Shown piece by piece: positions 54,187 to 64,000 of a DNA stretch of 64,000 nucleotides. The DNA lies in the NCBI GenBank assembly GCA_031213475.1, contig JARUPZ010000034.1, positions 3,371,114 through 3,435,113 of the forward strand, given 5' to 3'. A program made the position numbers and the translations under genes. Numbering within the stretch: position 1 is the stretch's first letter; each line of letters opens with the position of its first letter. The notes beneath the pieces were generated by a model. That model did not search any database. It saw only the letters and a program-made list of their open reading frames with translations, and was not told where the DNA came from. This DNA comes from Nereocystis luetkeana. Lineage: Eukaryota > Sar > Phaeophyceae > Laminariales > Laminariaceae.

Positions 54187-55582
54187 CTCCCCGTTTCCTG
54201 CGCCGCGTGCACGCCCGACGTTGATTGGACGCCAAAACACTTGAAGGATGGACACTCGACTGAGCTTGTTGGCGTCGCGGGAAAATGATGATGGACACCG
54301 TACACTGAATAACGGGTACCGGCTGTACTTGTTAAGCGGCGCGGGCGGCGTCGGCCGTCGACTGTAGCAGGGTGGAGGCGAGGAGAGAAGGTGTAGACGT
54401 AACGGAACCAGAAGCCCTGTCGTCACAGCCTTGTTCGGTTCGAGTATCCCTGCGTTTGAGAGAGACGGCCGAGATATCTCCGGGAGGTTGGTATTTATAA
54501 ACTGGTACATATATCGAAGACAGGTGCAATAAGGCTTATTTTACTGTTTGTTTTTACGAGCTGGTCGCGGCAAGAAGCGGAACATTTCACCTTCGGGCAA
54601 CTATGCGGACAAGACGTCGAAGCTTTCCACACTGCACATATCTTCATGACCGCATAGACAAGGGGAACACGTCGGCGAAGAAAAAATTGGCGTGCGAGTT
54701 GTACTGCGAGAGATATCCACAGTTTTCGTAATTCTTGGAACGGCGCTACGAGCACGAGTACCTTCCCAGAGTAGAATCAACATAGTATGCGTTCAGGCCA
54801 TAAATCGGCCGGTGCGTCGAGTACTCTCAGCAATAAACGTCTTGGCATGATCGCATCAACATGGGGAAGACGCCCATGTTTTTTTTCCCCCTGAGAGCCT
54901 ACAAGGCTGCGGTAAGAAACGCCTGCCAAACTACTAGAGCAATGTATTCAGCAAATTTGGGACCTTAGGGGAAGAATTACCCTTCCGGGAAATTAGTTTG
55001 GCGACACGGTTTTTGAGAGTTGAGGAACAGAGTTGGCACGGTTGGTATTCATGGAAACTTGAAACAGCGACGGCTGGCGTTTGTTTTTTCGTGCGTCAAT
55101 TGGGGTCAAAGTCGCCGAAGCATTTCAACAAAAAATCGTAAAATTGCGCCTCAATGAAAATAACTAAACAGCAGACCTCAGTATTTTCACACTGCTATGA
55201 AGAACAAACATGTCCATTAATGTGCCTCAATTCTTAAAAAACCACGGCGCAAAGTTCCGAAGGTGCAACGTTTTGCCTCTTGCTGGAACCAGCTCGTCGT
55301 TCTGTAGTATTTCGATACAAAGGCTAAAAAAAAAAAGTATGTCGTCTGCTAAAAAGAGTCAATGATTCCACCCTTTTATTCTGTAGACACAGCAGTGTAG
55401 AGACCACTGTCTTAAGAAAACATCCACGAAATGAGACAATCTCGCCTGAAATTTCTGACCTGGTATGTATTCTACATCTAAAATATGAAATAAAATAGGC
55501 ACCAACCTCAATAGACCGAACGACAGAGCAGGCAGCCTACTACGAACCGTTTATTTGCAATTCAGTAAAAAACCATTGCCAA
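54187..55582. other. Upstream region of the coiled-coil gene; no other gene
   Basis: May contain the promoter and 5' untranslated region of the 54186 gene (TATTTATAAA at 54491 is a possible TATA-like site). The rest is AT-rich with no exon. Confidence 0.4.
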
Positions 55583-55740
55583 CCCTATTGCGTGTGTATG
55601 TTCTTCACATTAAACCGTTCTTTCTACCCGTCGACATCCAGCACGCTCATTGTCCGCGCCGACTCTTCATCTATAGAGAGACACAAGCTCTGTAGTCACA
55701 AAACCACGACACAGAGACACCACGTTGTGACGCAGTAAGC
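55583..55740. repeat. R3 fragment
   Basis: TGTTCTTCACATTAAACCGT, TTCTACCCGTCGACATCCAG, TTGTCCGCGCCGACTCTTCA and GTAGTCACAAAACCACGACA closely match 21450-21590. Confidence 0.75.
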
Positions 55741-56504
55741 AGAGTAGACAATGCAATACCATGTCATCGTACTGGATGCGGCAGGCACGGGATACACACT
55801 TTTGGGATCTACAGCTATTAATATTAAAAGTTCCAAGTAAGAGCGAAGAAGGGCTGAATCTTAACGACGACTACAGAAGCAGTCCCCAAGCTAAGGATGT
55901 GTCCTGTTGTGGGTGCAGCGTGAGGTTGTCAAGTGTAACGTGAGGGTTGTGCACGAAACGCGCGTGCAGCATGATGACACTTGCATTTTTTCCACGCTCT
56001 TCCTATCATAGGATGTTGATGGTACCGCATTTGTCGCTTAGCAGGTCGCTACAATAGCTGGCCAACGTCAAAAGTGTACAAACAGTACGCGAGAGACCCA
56101 AAAAGAAAACGAGAGTTAGGAAACCGCGGCTCGGTTTTGCACGAAACATAAAAAAAAACCTTATTTACACCGAAATTGGTGCAGGATAAACCCTGCCTCA
56201 CATAAGAATAAGAGCTTGAGCCTCGTCCAAAAATGAAGGCAACCGTTTCAGGGCCTATCACAACAGCCAGCAGCAGCGCTGAGTAGTGTTTGTAATGTGC
56301 GAAAGGTCGTGTTGCCATCCGGGAACGCACAGGGGATGACGTCCCACCATCCCCCGCGCTGGTTTATACATATATTCATATATGCTGATGTTGTCACACT
56401 GAGAGGTGCCTTATTTTCTGAGCTCTTTACGCGACGGGGGACTCAACATCTCACCCGAAACATTGCCGCCGGAGGAGATTTTTCGCGCCACCCGACCAAC
56501 ACTT
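55741..56504. other. No supported gene
   Basis: AT-rich, short unrelated frames only. Confidence 0.4.
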
Positions 56505-56577
56505 AAAAAACCTACCTGGTATATATTTAACCATTTTGCTAACAATATTTGTTCCTCTTTACTATGGTCCCCCGTAA
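56505..56577. mobile_element. MITE1 3' half carrying a micro-insertion
   Basis: AAAAACCTA..TATATTTAACCATTTTGCTA and TACTATGGTCCCCCGTAA match the 3' two-thirds of MITE1. The 5' end is missing. Confidence 0.85.
56513..56521. other. TA-CCTGG-TA micro-insertion
   Basis: Other copies read AAACC-TA-TATATTT (2355, 12890 and 57915 regions). This copy reads AAACC-TA-CCTGG-TA-TATATTT, a clean 7-bp difference. Confidence 0.88.
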
Positions 56578-56804
56578 AAACAGGCGCTAGTGCTAAAACA
56601 ACATACTGTTACAACAAAAACAAGTGTTACTAGTCTACTACTAACCGGGGCAGCAATAATAGTTGCTCACTTGAGAACCTCAACAGGTCAGAAAACATTT
56701 AGAAAAAAATGCTACCCTTACCACCGTGGGCTGAGTCTAAACTCGTTTCCTCAAAACCTAGCCCGTGGTCACGAACAGCGTGAAAACAAGTACCCGGTAC
56801 AAAA

Positions 56805-57245
56805 CATCAAGGGTATGTTCGGTAAGGTATACCGGTACCCGGGATATTTTCGGTGGTAGTACCGAATTTACCGAAGTGTCGGGTACCGGTATTGAGCCGG
56901 AATGACCGAAATGTCGGGTACCGGTATCGAACCATACCGCACTTCGATAGGGTATTGAGGCAGTACCGAACCACTTCGGTAGGGTAAAACATATCGGTAA
57001 GCGGCATAATACCCTTACCGAAGTGCCGGGTACCGGTATTGAGGTCGTACCGAATTTACGGGAGTGTCGGGTATAATACCTTACTTACCGGAGTTTCCGG
57101 TACCGGTATCGAGTTCACACCGAACTTTACCGGAGTATTCGGTAGGGTATGGCGACCGTACCGAACACTGCGGTAAGGTTCGGTATGGTATTTACCGAGC
57201 AAGCACCCCCGATACACTTCAGTACACGCCCTTACCGAACACACC
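56805..57245. repeat. TACCGGTA/TACCGAA-rich satellite-like array
   Basis: Irregular units built on GTGTCGGGTACCGGTATTGA and GTACCGAATTTACCGAAG, with many self-complementary GGTACCGGTATC cores. No gene is inferred from the overlapping frames. Confidence 0.75.
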
Positions 57246-57870
57246 TTGAAAAGTACTACAAGCACGGGTGTCCCAGTAAGCACGGGAACGGTACTATTAT
57301 ACGTGTTTCGGAAAAATAGTCAGCAAATTCCTAGTCACTTGCCAGCCACATACATGACCAAACAGGATCGCATTGTGCTTTATCTTGAGGCAAAGCGCGA
57401 GGACGTTTTTAATGAGACAAGTCCGAGAGCAAACAGCGAGACCATTTTCAGCCAGTAGGCTTAAAAACAACTTCCTAGCGGGGTGCGTGCAGGCTGCTGT
57501 TATTTAACCACGGTAGCACGCCAGCCTGTCCGCTTTGCGCCTGCTCTCTGTGTGTCCGTTATCGCCACAGATTACATCACCAGTGCATGCGAGACCTGCT
57601 CAGAACCAATTTCGACCAACCCGGCGTCTACTGAAGCGAACGGGCCTGCGTTAGAGCCTCAGACGTGTTTATTCGCAAGGCGTCTCGAGTTGGCCGCGGT
57701 GTATGTGCTGCAGTGGGTATTTCAATTCTCTGTGCCTCGCGATTCGTGAGTGTTGTTTTTCTGAGAGGCTGTGGGATTCTTGTCATCCTTTCTTCTACTC
57801 ACTTTCTTCTTACACACTGTACCTGGTATACGACTCCAAACCCACACGGCCTACAGCTAGTACGAAGTAA
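57246..57870. other. No supported gene
   Basis: Open plus frames 57246-57458 and 57483-57749 lack domains. The block at 57580-57760 (CCAACCCGGCGTCTA.., GTTGGCCGCGGTG.., CTGTGCCTCG) is repeated in diverged form at 58180-58330. Confidence 0.4.
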
Positions 57871-57979
57871 TATAACGGGGGACCATAGTAAGTAGGACCT
57901 ACGGTACAGGCAAAAACCTATATATTTATCCATTTTTACTAACGATATTTGGTCCTATTTACTATGGTCCCCCGTAATA
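57871..57979. mobile_element. MITE1 copy, complete
   Basis: TATAACGGGGGACCATAG..CTATGGTCCCCCGTAATA, 109 bp. Confidence 0.9.
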
Positions 57980-58805
57980 CAGCAGGTATGAGGTACACTT
58001 CTCTCGTCCGCCACTCTAGTAAATAATAGTGGTATTTGGCTAAGAAATCTCTGAGTTGCGCGGTGCGTACAGCCGCCCATAATGTAAATAGCAGCAGCAC
58101 TCTGTACGTCTGTCTGCCTTCTGTGTACGTATCGTCTGTCGTCGCATGCATCCTCGATTGCGAGAGCTGCAGATAATCGATCTAAACAAACCCGGCATCT
58201 ATATACAGACGCGAACGAGTCTGCGCTAACTCGTTGTGCTTGTTCCGTTGCAAGCAGTGTCGAATTGGCCGCGGTGGCCGTGCATAGTGTGTAGTTCAAT
58301 CTCCTGTGCCTCGTAATTCGTGTGTTTTCAGAAAGGCTTGTTTTGTTTTTCGATCCTCTTCTCATTTTGGTTTCCCAGTGGCATTAGTTAGTGGACTCTG
58401 TCAAGACAGTTGATTCAAACCCTCGAATCTCCTGCTTCCAACTCTGGTCCAACGCCTACTCCCATCGAGCTTTAGCCATCCTTTCTCTAGAGTTCCTGCT
58501 CAATCCAAGTTCAAGCACAATTTGGCGCTGTCGCCAATCAACCATCAATTCCACAGTTGTTGGTCTAACCTATGAAATTTGGTTCTGAGGCTTCAACCGG
58601 CATTTCAATATTCCGTCGTTAGTCGCTATCCACTCACCAATTCAATGCTTCGTCTGGGTTATTTTACGGGGTGCAGCTCTTGTCGCGTCTACGTCGAAAC
58701 GTCTACCTGGTATACGTTTTATTATGCGGAATCTACGTTAGGTCCTGCTAGTTTCCACCGGTACACAACACACGTACGAGCTACGACATGATAACTACAG
58801 CACCA
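57980..58805. other. No supported gene; diverged duplicate of 57580-57760
   Basis: CGGCATCTATATACAGACGC, GAATTGGCCGCGGTGG and CTCCTGTGCCTCGTAATTCG parallel the earlier block. No exon. Confidence 0.4.
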
Positions 58806-59160
58806 TATTAAGGGCTTAGCCCGTTGGGCTACTTGTAAAAAAAAGGTCAACCGATCGCGTACCCAATCTGAGCATTACGCCACACTCCCCCCCCCCTGGA
58901 ACGGAACGGATGCACGGGCCGACGCGTGTCACCAACAAGCGGTTCCAATTTCTGGGGATCCAGAAGTACTTTTCGGATTCTTGACATGAGGAAGGTTATT
59001 TTTGCTTTAAAAAAGCGTTCTTCATGGTGGACGTGAGATACGAACTCACGAGTATGTGCTGCCGATGACGCCATTTGTTAAGGCCGTAGTCCGTTGGGCT
59101 ACTGGTTAAAGGTTAACCAATCGCCTACCCAGCCTAAGACTTGCAACAACCACGCTTCAC
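58806..59160 (-). repeat. tRNA-like SINE candidates (two related pieces)
   Basis: On the minus strand, TAGCCCAACGG matches the pol III A box in both pieces (about 58822 and 59092). The 59030-59125 piece also has a B-box-like GAGTTCGTATCTC inside a perfect 6-bp stem. The acceptor stem does not pair and no anticodon loop with a T33 can be placed, so these are tRNA-derived repeats rather than genes. Confidence 0.45.
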
Positions 59161-60226
59161 AGGCGGGGGCGGCAGCGAGCGGGTATCACACGTTCAAGCT
59201 GAAATATGGGAAACATACCTATAAAGGGGACGCTATTACCCTCAGGAATGCGTCGTCAAGTAGGCGCGCGTTGGCGTTTCGGCAACATATGCGTACGGCT
59301 TGGGATAAGAGAAAGGAGCTTGCAGCCATGATCCATATTTTAAAGTTCGAGAATAACTGATGCAAATGAACAAAAATCCAGAGTTCTTCAGCGGTGACGT
59401 AGCCGTTGTACTATGCTCCCGCGCGTGAAACAAAACATTTTACCGGTTTTGGGGAGTTTTTGAAGCTACTCGCTCGCAACTTCGACTACACGAACACTCC
59501 TCGTGAGTCGTTTCTGGCCGCCTATGACTGCTGTGTGGCGCACCCGACGCCCTCACACACCCCACCAGGGGCATCTCTCAATCTCGTGGGCAGTAGTTTC
59601 CGTGAAGAGCTGTAGCTGTCCGCAAGTGACGTGAAATTCAGTTAGGGGTTGTTTTTTGTATCATTTTATGAACAACAACAAAACCCCCCCGACCAATTTC
59701 GACTACCGCAGCACCTCTAAGTCGAGGTGTAGGCCTTTGTTGAAAGCCTGCGGGGAAACCATCCGAGAGCATCACAAGGTGCTGTGATGAAGTTCTTTCG
59801 GGTCACGGCCTCTCTCCCGTAGGCACGAATCAGCCGAAGTTCTGAAAGCAGCATGTTAAAAAAAAGCGATGTTTCTTTCTGTTGCGAAACAAAAAACTAG
59901 CGATTGGAGTCACTGGAAACCCGGGGGCCAGGAGACGCAACTCGTAGAGAGCAAGCGCGGTCTTAACCACCACACTTACACTTTACTGGCGGGGCGGCGG
60001 GGAGCGGGTCGGGGACCAGCCCCGCACGACCTACTGTAAGCCTAGCTTCGCTGGCAAACCCCGTAAGCGTGTCAAGGACGGCCTCTCGGACCCGGTGGAT
60101 TACTGAATGGATGGAATCGCCAGGAAGAGGAGTAGGTTGGCCGGTCATTCGTGCCGCCACAGCAGCAGCATAATCAGCAGCAGGTGCTGCGGTAGTTTTT
60201 TTTCTTCTCCTCTACAGTACCAGTAA
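59161..60226. other. No supported gene
   Basis: A further weak tRNA-Leu-like stretch lies on the minus strand at about 59890-59985 (GGTGGTTAAGACCGCG). No exon. Confidence 0.35.
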
Positions 60227-60975
60227 GGGCCATTCCTGGCGAACAAAAAAAAGCACGGTTCGTGAGATTTTTGTCTTGAGTCATGATTTTGTTTTGTCGT
60301 GAATCATGCAAATAAGCACGATTCATGACACCATTTTTTTTTTAGTCCCCCCCCCCCCCCGAAAAAAAAGACACGATTCGCAACATTTGTCTTGTCTCGA
60401 AATAGGCCTGGTCAAGGGACTACCCAACCGACGCGCACCAACGGCATCCGAAGGCCGGCATCTGCTTCGTACGCAGCTTGTGGAAAACGGGCGGGTGCCC
60501 AAAGACACCGCTGGGCGCGGGCTAACAAAAGCACGTTGTGGCCTCGAAATTTCGAGGAGGAGGAGCTACAGCTCGAAGACAAAAGCGAAAACGATCTGGA
60601 AAATGTCATAGGCCTGACCGGGCTGATGGTCTGCGAGATGGAATTTCGCGGATCGACCGGACTTGGCCGACGGTCGGTGAGATTGGAATCTCGAAGGCTG
60701 GGTCAGGCTTCGGCCCGTAATTCGAATATCTCACGGGCCGGGCCGGGCACGGTCGGCTCGGCCTGGCCTGGCCGTGGCCCACTTGCGAGAGTTGGCTCCA
60801 CCCGCGAAAATCGTTGAGTTTGAAACATCGGAAATTTTTACGATTTGAAAATATCACGAAACGTTACGTTTTTCGTTTTTTTTTTTCGTTAGAACTGAAA
60901 TGTCACGGATCGTGATTTTTGGTCATGCCGAGAAGTCACGAATCATGATTTTTTTCGGTTCGCTAGGAACGGTCC
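60227..60975. mobile_element. PIF/Harbinger-like element, second
   Basis: The inverted ends are GGGCCATTCCTGGCGAAC and (complemented) GGACCGTTCCTAGCGAACC, then A-rich and CACGATTCGTGA-type subterminal motifs. TAA flanks both sides (60224-60226 and 60976-60978). A GC-rich core (60400-60800) is open on the plus strand for 141 codons from 60392 (LQLEDKSENDLENVIGLTGL). No transposase motif is visible. The architecture parallels 23787-24625. Confidence 0.7.
60392..60817 (+). CDS. ORF in PIF/Harbinger-like core, unknown
   Basis: 141 codons. Basic N-half (GIRRPASASYAACGKRAGAQ, HRWARANKSTLWPR), then an acidic patch (NFEEEELQLEDKSENDLENV), then GLTGLMVCEMEF and a GC-repeat-driven tail. It could be a captured host fragment or a remnant element protein. 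The tail (60700-60790) is GGCCGGGC/GGCCTGGCC palindromic and probably not real protein. Confidence 0.25.
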   Translation: MSRNRPGQGTTQPTRTNGIRRPASASYAACGKRAGAQRHRWARANKSTLWPRNFEEEELQLEDKSENDLENVIGLTGLMVCEMEFRGSTGLGRRSVRLESRRLGQASARNSNISRAGPGTVGSAWPGRGPLARVGSTRENR

Positions 60976-60978
60976 TAA

Positions 60979-61609
60979 CTGCTGCAGGAAGGGGTACAGA
61001 GCAGACTCTCCGTACTGACACACAACACACTACATACTACATACATACCACAGAGCAGCAGTACAGCTCTACGATTGGTTGCGAATGCACGACGAATAGT
61101 TATATCATCTACGCCTCTTACCCAACAGACTGTAGTGTGAAACGCGAAGAGGTACTCGAAGGGGTGTCGCCGGGACCAGCGTGCAGAGCAACCCCTCTGA
61201 CGCCAGACGCTATCCTATGCGCTTACAGCAGTATTAATAGTACTGGTGGGTAACTTCGAGCTTGCCCGGCCTCCTTGACCAATTACCATTTAGCACTCCA
61301 CTATTATACGTAGAGTATACCTGGTAGGGTTTACCATGCTCGTCGAGGGAGGAGGAGATGGTTTTCGTCAAGGGGGGAGGAGATGGTACCCTCCTCCTTC
61401 CCCCCCCCCCCCCTCTGTCGAAGGGCCCGAAATGAGACCCTTTTAAGACCCCCCCCGGCGCCCCGATTTGTTTTTTTTAAATGTATCAACTATTAATACC
61501 AGGTATATATAGTCAGTCGAACTCACAGCTGACGTATTTCATAATTTTATAAAATGAGGTGTCGCACGGATTTTGCTGTCTCCGTGTCGAAATACGTCGG
61601 AGTTTCTTC
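60979..61609. other. No supported gene
   Basis: GGAGGAGATGG direct repeat (61351 and 61377), C runs near 61400 and 61450. TACCTGGTA at 61319 and TACCAGGTA at 61498. Confidence 0.4.
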
Positions 61610-61740
61610 TCGTTTTTTTTCCTCATCGCCCTTCTGTTCCTTTCTCCCTCCTGCTCCTACTCGTAAGTCAGACCCGGAGTCGCATAATAGCATGGTAGGC
61701 TTTCCTCCCCCCTCCCCACTGCGGCTCTTACCTTGGAAGG
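61610..61740. repeat. R5 fragment
   Basis: CTCGTAAGTCAGACCCGGAG, TCGCATAATAGCATGGTAGG and CTTTCCTCCCCCCTCCCC parallel 16365-16435. Confidence 0.5.
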
Positions 61741-64000
61741 CATTTTTTATCGTGAGAAGGCTTCATTCAGCCCCCCTTCTTCCCTCGTCGACTCGCGTCG
61801 AATTGCGCGGGAAAAATCGAAAAATCGAAAAATCAACTTTCTGTCACAGGAGGTTGGATCCAATCGGTGCGTTGTTACCTGGAACCCAGCGACAAGACCC
61901 GTGGGTCTATGAGCTCGGTACTCTGGCAATGCAACATTCTCACGTCGGCAAGGCGCCCCACCGAACCCTTGATACTCGGGAGGATCACACCACGAACACC
62001 AGGCGGACACAACGCAGCACCACTCGTACTCGAATGTACGACGCAAAGCGTCCAACGTCCAACTTATTAGTTTTCAGGCCTTCAATGTGTCCGAGGTTTA
62101 AGGATCGTTTAACTTCACATAATATAACTACATGGTTCCTTTATTTTCGGACATACTGGCATGATACACAACATGTCAACAAGATACACCAGCAGGTCTA
62201 CGTCACAGGAGGCTTGGGTTGGAGTGGGATGTTCATGGCAGTTCGATGCAGCATCTCTGTCGCATACAAAAGAAGAACACACCTGTGTTCCCTGCTTTCG
62301 CTCCGGGGTCCCTTGTTAAAGGCTGCGCTCTTCGGACAGCCTTGAGACAGCAGGCAGCAGAGCACGTGCTGTTTGGTTTTTAGGGATTTTAGGGGGAGTT
62401 CCACCAAGTGTTGCAGGCATTGTGAGGGGAGGTGCCCATGCTCCCCAGCTTTTCCCTGGCAGCCCCATGGCAGTCCCACAGGCACCACTGCGACTGGCAG
62501 GGCGCAGCGTGTAGCAGGCAAGGGTAAGGTGAGCTGCACCACTTCACCGAGCTGAGCAGCCTCCCTCGGTGTAAGTGATCCTCTAAGTAAGCGATTGGGT
62601 TGCTTGCACAAAAGTTGCTACTTGCCATCCAAGGCGGAAAGATCGGGCGGGGCACCAACGCGAAAGATTCAGATTGCCACAATGTTTGAGGGCATCAACG
62701 GTAAAAGACGCCGCTTTGTTCGGAAAAGTACGGAAAACGTTGGTATTATAATAACATGAATAGGCGGGCGCCAAATTTCCGGGCATAACGGTACCTGGTG
62801 CGTACGAGTACGGTACCAGATAAATACAGCAGTGCGAGTACGCATACAGCAGACCTGTTCTGCTTGTCGTGGGGCGGCAAAGCCTGCGGCATCGGGTACG
62901 ACCATACATGGCGCCTGGGCGCCTTCCTCCTCCGATGGCGCCCGACGACCCCGCGGGAAGGCCGCAGTGTGCCCGCCAAGGGTTCAAAATTCTAAACTTT
63001 TGACCTGGTGGGGTACGGAGTGGAAATTTAATTGATTTGTCACTGCCGCTGGGTCGCTACCTAGGAGAGCGCGCGGAAGCTACAGTAGGTCGGACTCGAT
63101 TGTTCACCGTCACAGGGCGAAAGTGCAGAGTCCGGAAATCGGAAGGCTCGGTATATCGCGCCATCGTTCTGGAACCTTAGCGCTTCCCTTCCCGGTTACT
63201 CCGCACCCACGAGCGGCTTCTCCTCCACGCCAGGTCCACCCTTATCCTTTGGTCGACGATATTTTCATTTTACATTTTACATTTTTCGTTTTTTTCCCAA
63301 ATTGCACAAGAAACAGGAAAGCTGGTCCAGGCCGGATTTCGTATGTGAGAATGGTTGCGTTCTACAGGAAATTCAGTATAATTACTCCCGATTTTCGTAC
63401 TATCCTGCGAGGTTCGTTCTCTTACTACTGTGGTTATCCAGGTATCATATGTAAGACAAAACGACCGAAAAGAAGGTAGAAAAGCGCCGGCAAAGCCACA
63501 ACGTACGTTACACGTTGTATTGACGTGCAGCCTATTATTGTGAAGGCGTTCCCTAAAGTGATAAGGAAATCCCAGCGGGCCCGCACTCGTAGGGATGTTG
63601 TGGATCATACCCATTGACTCAAGACAGACTTTGAGCATCCCCTCGACATTCGTACTGCCTGTCAGAAGCGTTTCGTCACGTATTCTATGTCTTCTGCCAA
63701 CCATCGTTTCCTGTCCACAGTATCTGCGTATCTGTATGGAACCCTATAACACTAGCCCCCTTTGAAAAAAGTTTTTTTGTTTTTTTTTTTGCGCCCCGGA
63801 GAGCGAGAGGAAATCCCTGCCCACACTTATTTCTCAAGTTTTCGTGCACCGGTTTGAACCCGGTTCGGTTCCTCCACCTTTGTCGGGCATGTTTTTGGCC
63901 CTCATCAAAGTGTGGTTTACTCCGAGGATGTAGGCACCTGAGTCTAGATATTATCTCTCCCGACTCAGGTACTGTGGGATTTCTTGAATAAAGTATATCT
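61741..64000. other. No firmly supported gene
   Basis: Open frames exist on both strands (for example 61554-62345 plus and 62198-62611 minus), but they conflict and show no domain or splice structure. TACCTGGTG at 62792 is an incomplete micro-insertion motif. Confidence 0.35.

Noticed and set aside
52913-54244. 443-codon plus-strand ORF opposite the coiled-coil gene
   Set aside because: Ser- and Pro-rich composition mirrors the Glu- and Arg-rich sense strand. No start context or domain. The minus-strand protein is far more coherent.
54187-54510. N-terminal extension of the 431-residue protein to the Met at 54510
   Set aside because: The extra residues are Pro/Ser/Arg-rich without structure, and the internal MGCF start looks like a true lipidated N-terminus. 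Transcript data could overturn this.
61554-62345. 263-codon plus-strand ORF
   Set aside because: Its start overlaps R5 repeat sequence, the opposite strand is also open, and no motif is recognised.

Overview
This window is eukaryotic nuclear DNA. It is intron-rich, with GT-AG introns of about 130 to 2300 bases, long C-, G- and pyrimidine-rich tracts, and many small dispersed repeats. Intron size and composition recall brown algae or other multicellular stramenopile algae. That is an inference from style, because no marker gene here fixes the taxon.

Region by region. Positions 1-4000 are mostly repeats. Positions 4028-8424 (minus strand) hold five exons of a U2AF large subunit-like splicing factor: an RS domain, a linker and the start of RRM1. 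All splice phases agree. One RS exon has been carried into a roughly 200-bp tandem array inside the gene. Positions 9280-11700 are decayed repeats. At 11766-12427 there is a weak plus-strand gene candidate. Positions 12740-24630 are a dense layer of nested transposable elements. They include a triple nest (repeat R3 containing a TTAA element containing a TA element), a hAT-like MITE with an 8-bp target duplication, a 1.7-kb foldback whose arms both encode the same small membrane peptide, a 3.3-kb composite around a 1-kb palindrome, and a PIF/Harbinger-like element. Positions 26045-34300 hold an interrupted unknown ORF, ACCG-rich higher-order repeats and a MITE apparently split by a 2-kb insertion. 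At 35915-37425 (plus) are three exons encoding a PX domain and the C-terminus of that protein. Positions 37540-44370 are repeats, with an (AAT)n tract at 42803-42984. At 45191-45678 (plus) is a small two-exon gene model. At 52891-54186 (minus) is an intact 431-residue protein with a lipidation-type N-terminus, a membrane segment and a coiled coil. The remainder is repeats, including a second PIF/Harbinger-like element at 60227-60975.

The most unusual signal is the 9-mer TACCAGGTA (or its complement TACCTGGTA), seen about thirty times by eye where about 0.5 is expected by chance. In three places a filled copy can be compared with an otherwise matching empty copy. In each, the difference is exactly one or two units of 5 bp (CCAGG or CCTGG) plus a duplicated TA. 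This points to a recurrent TA-targeted micro-insertion or excision footprint that also carries a CAG|GTA splice-donor motif.

The recognisable genes do not form one pathway. The window is best read as a few ordinary intron-rich host genes embedded in an archive of non-autonomous DNA elements. No rRNA, CRISPR array, LTR pair or recognisable transposase, reverse transcriptase or viral gene was seen.
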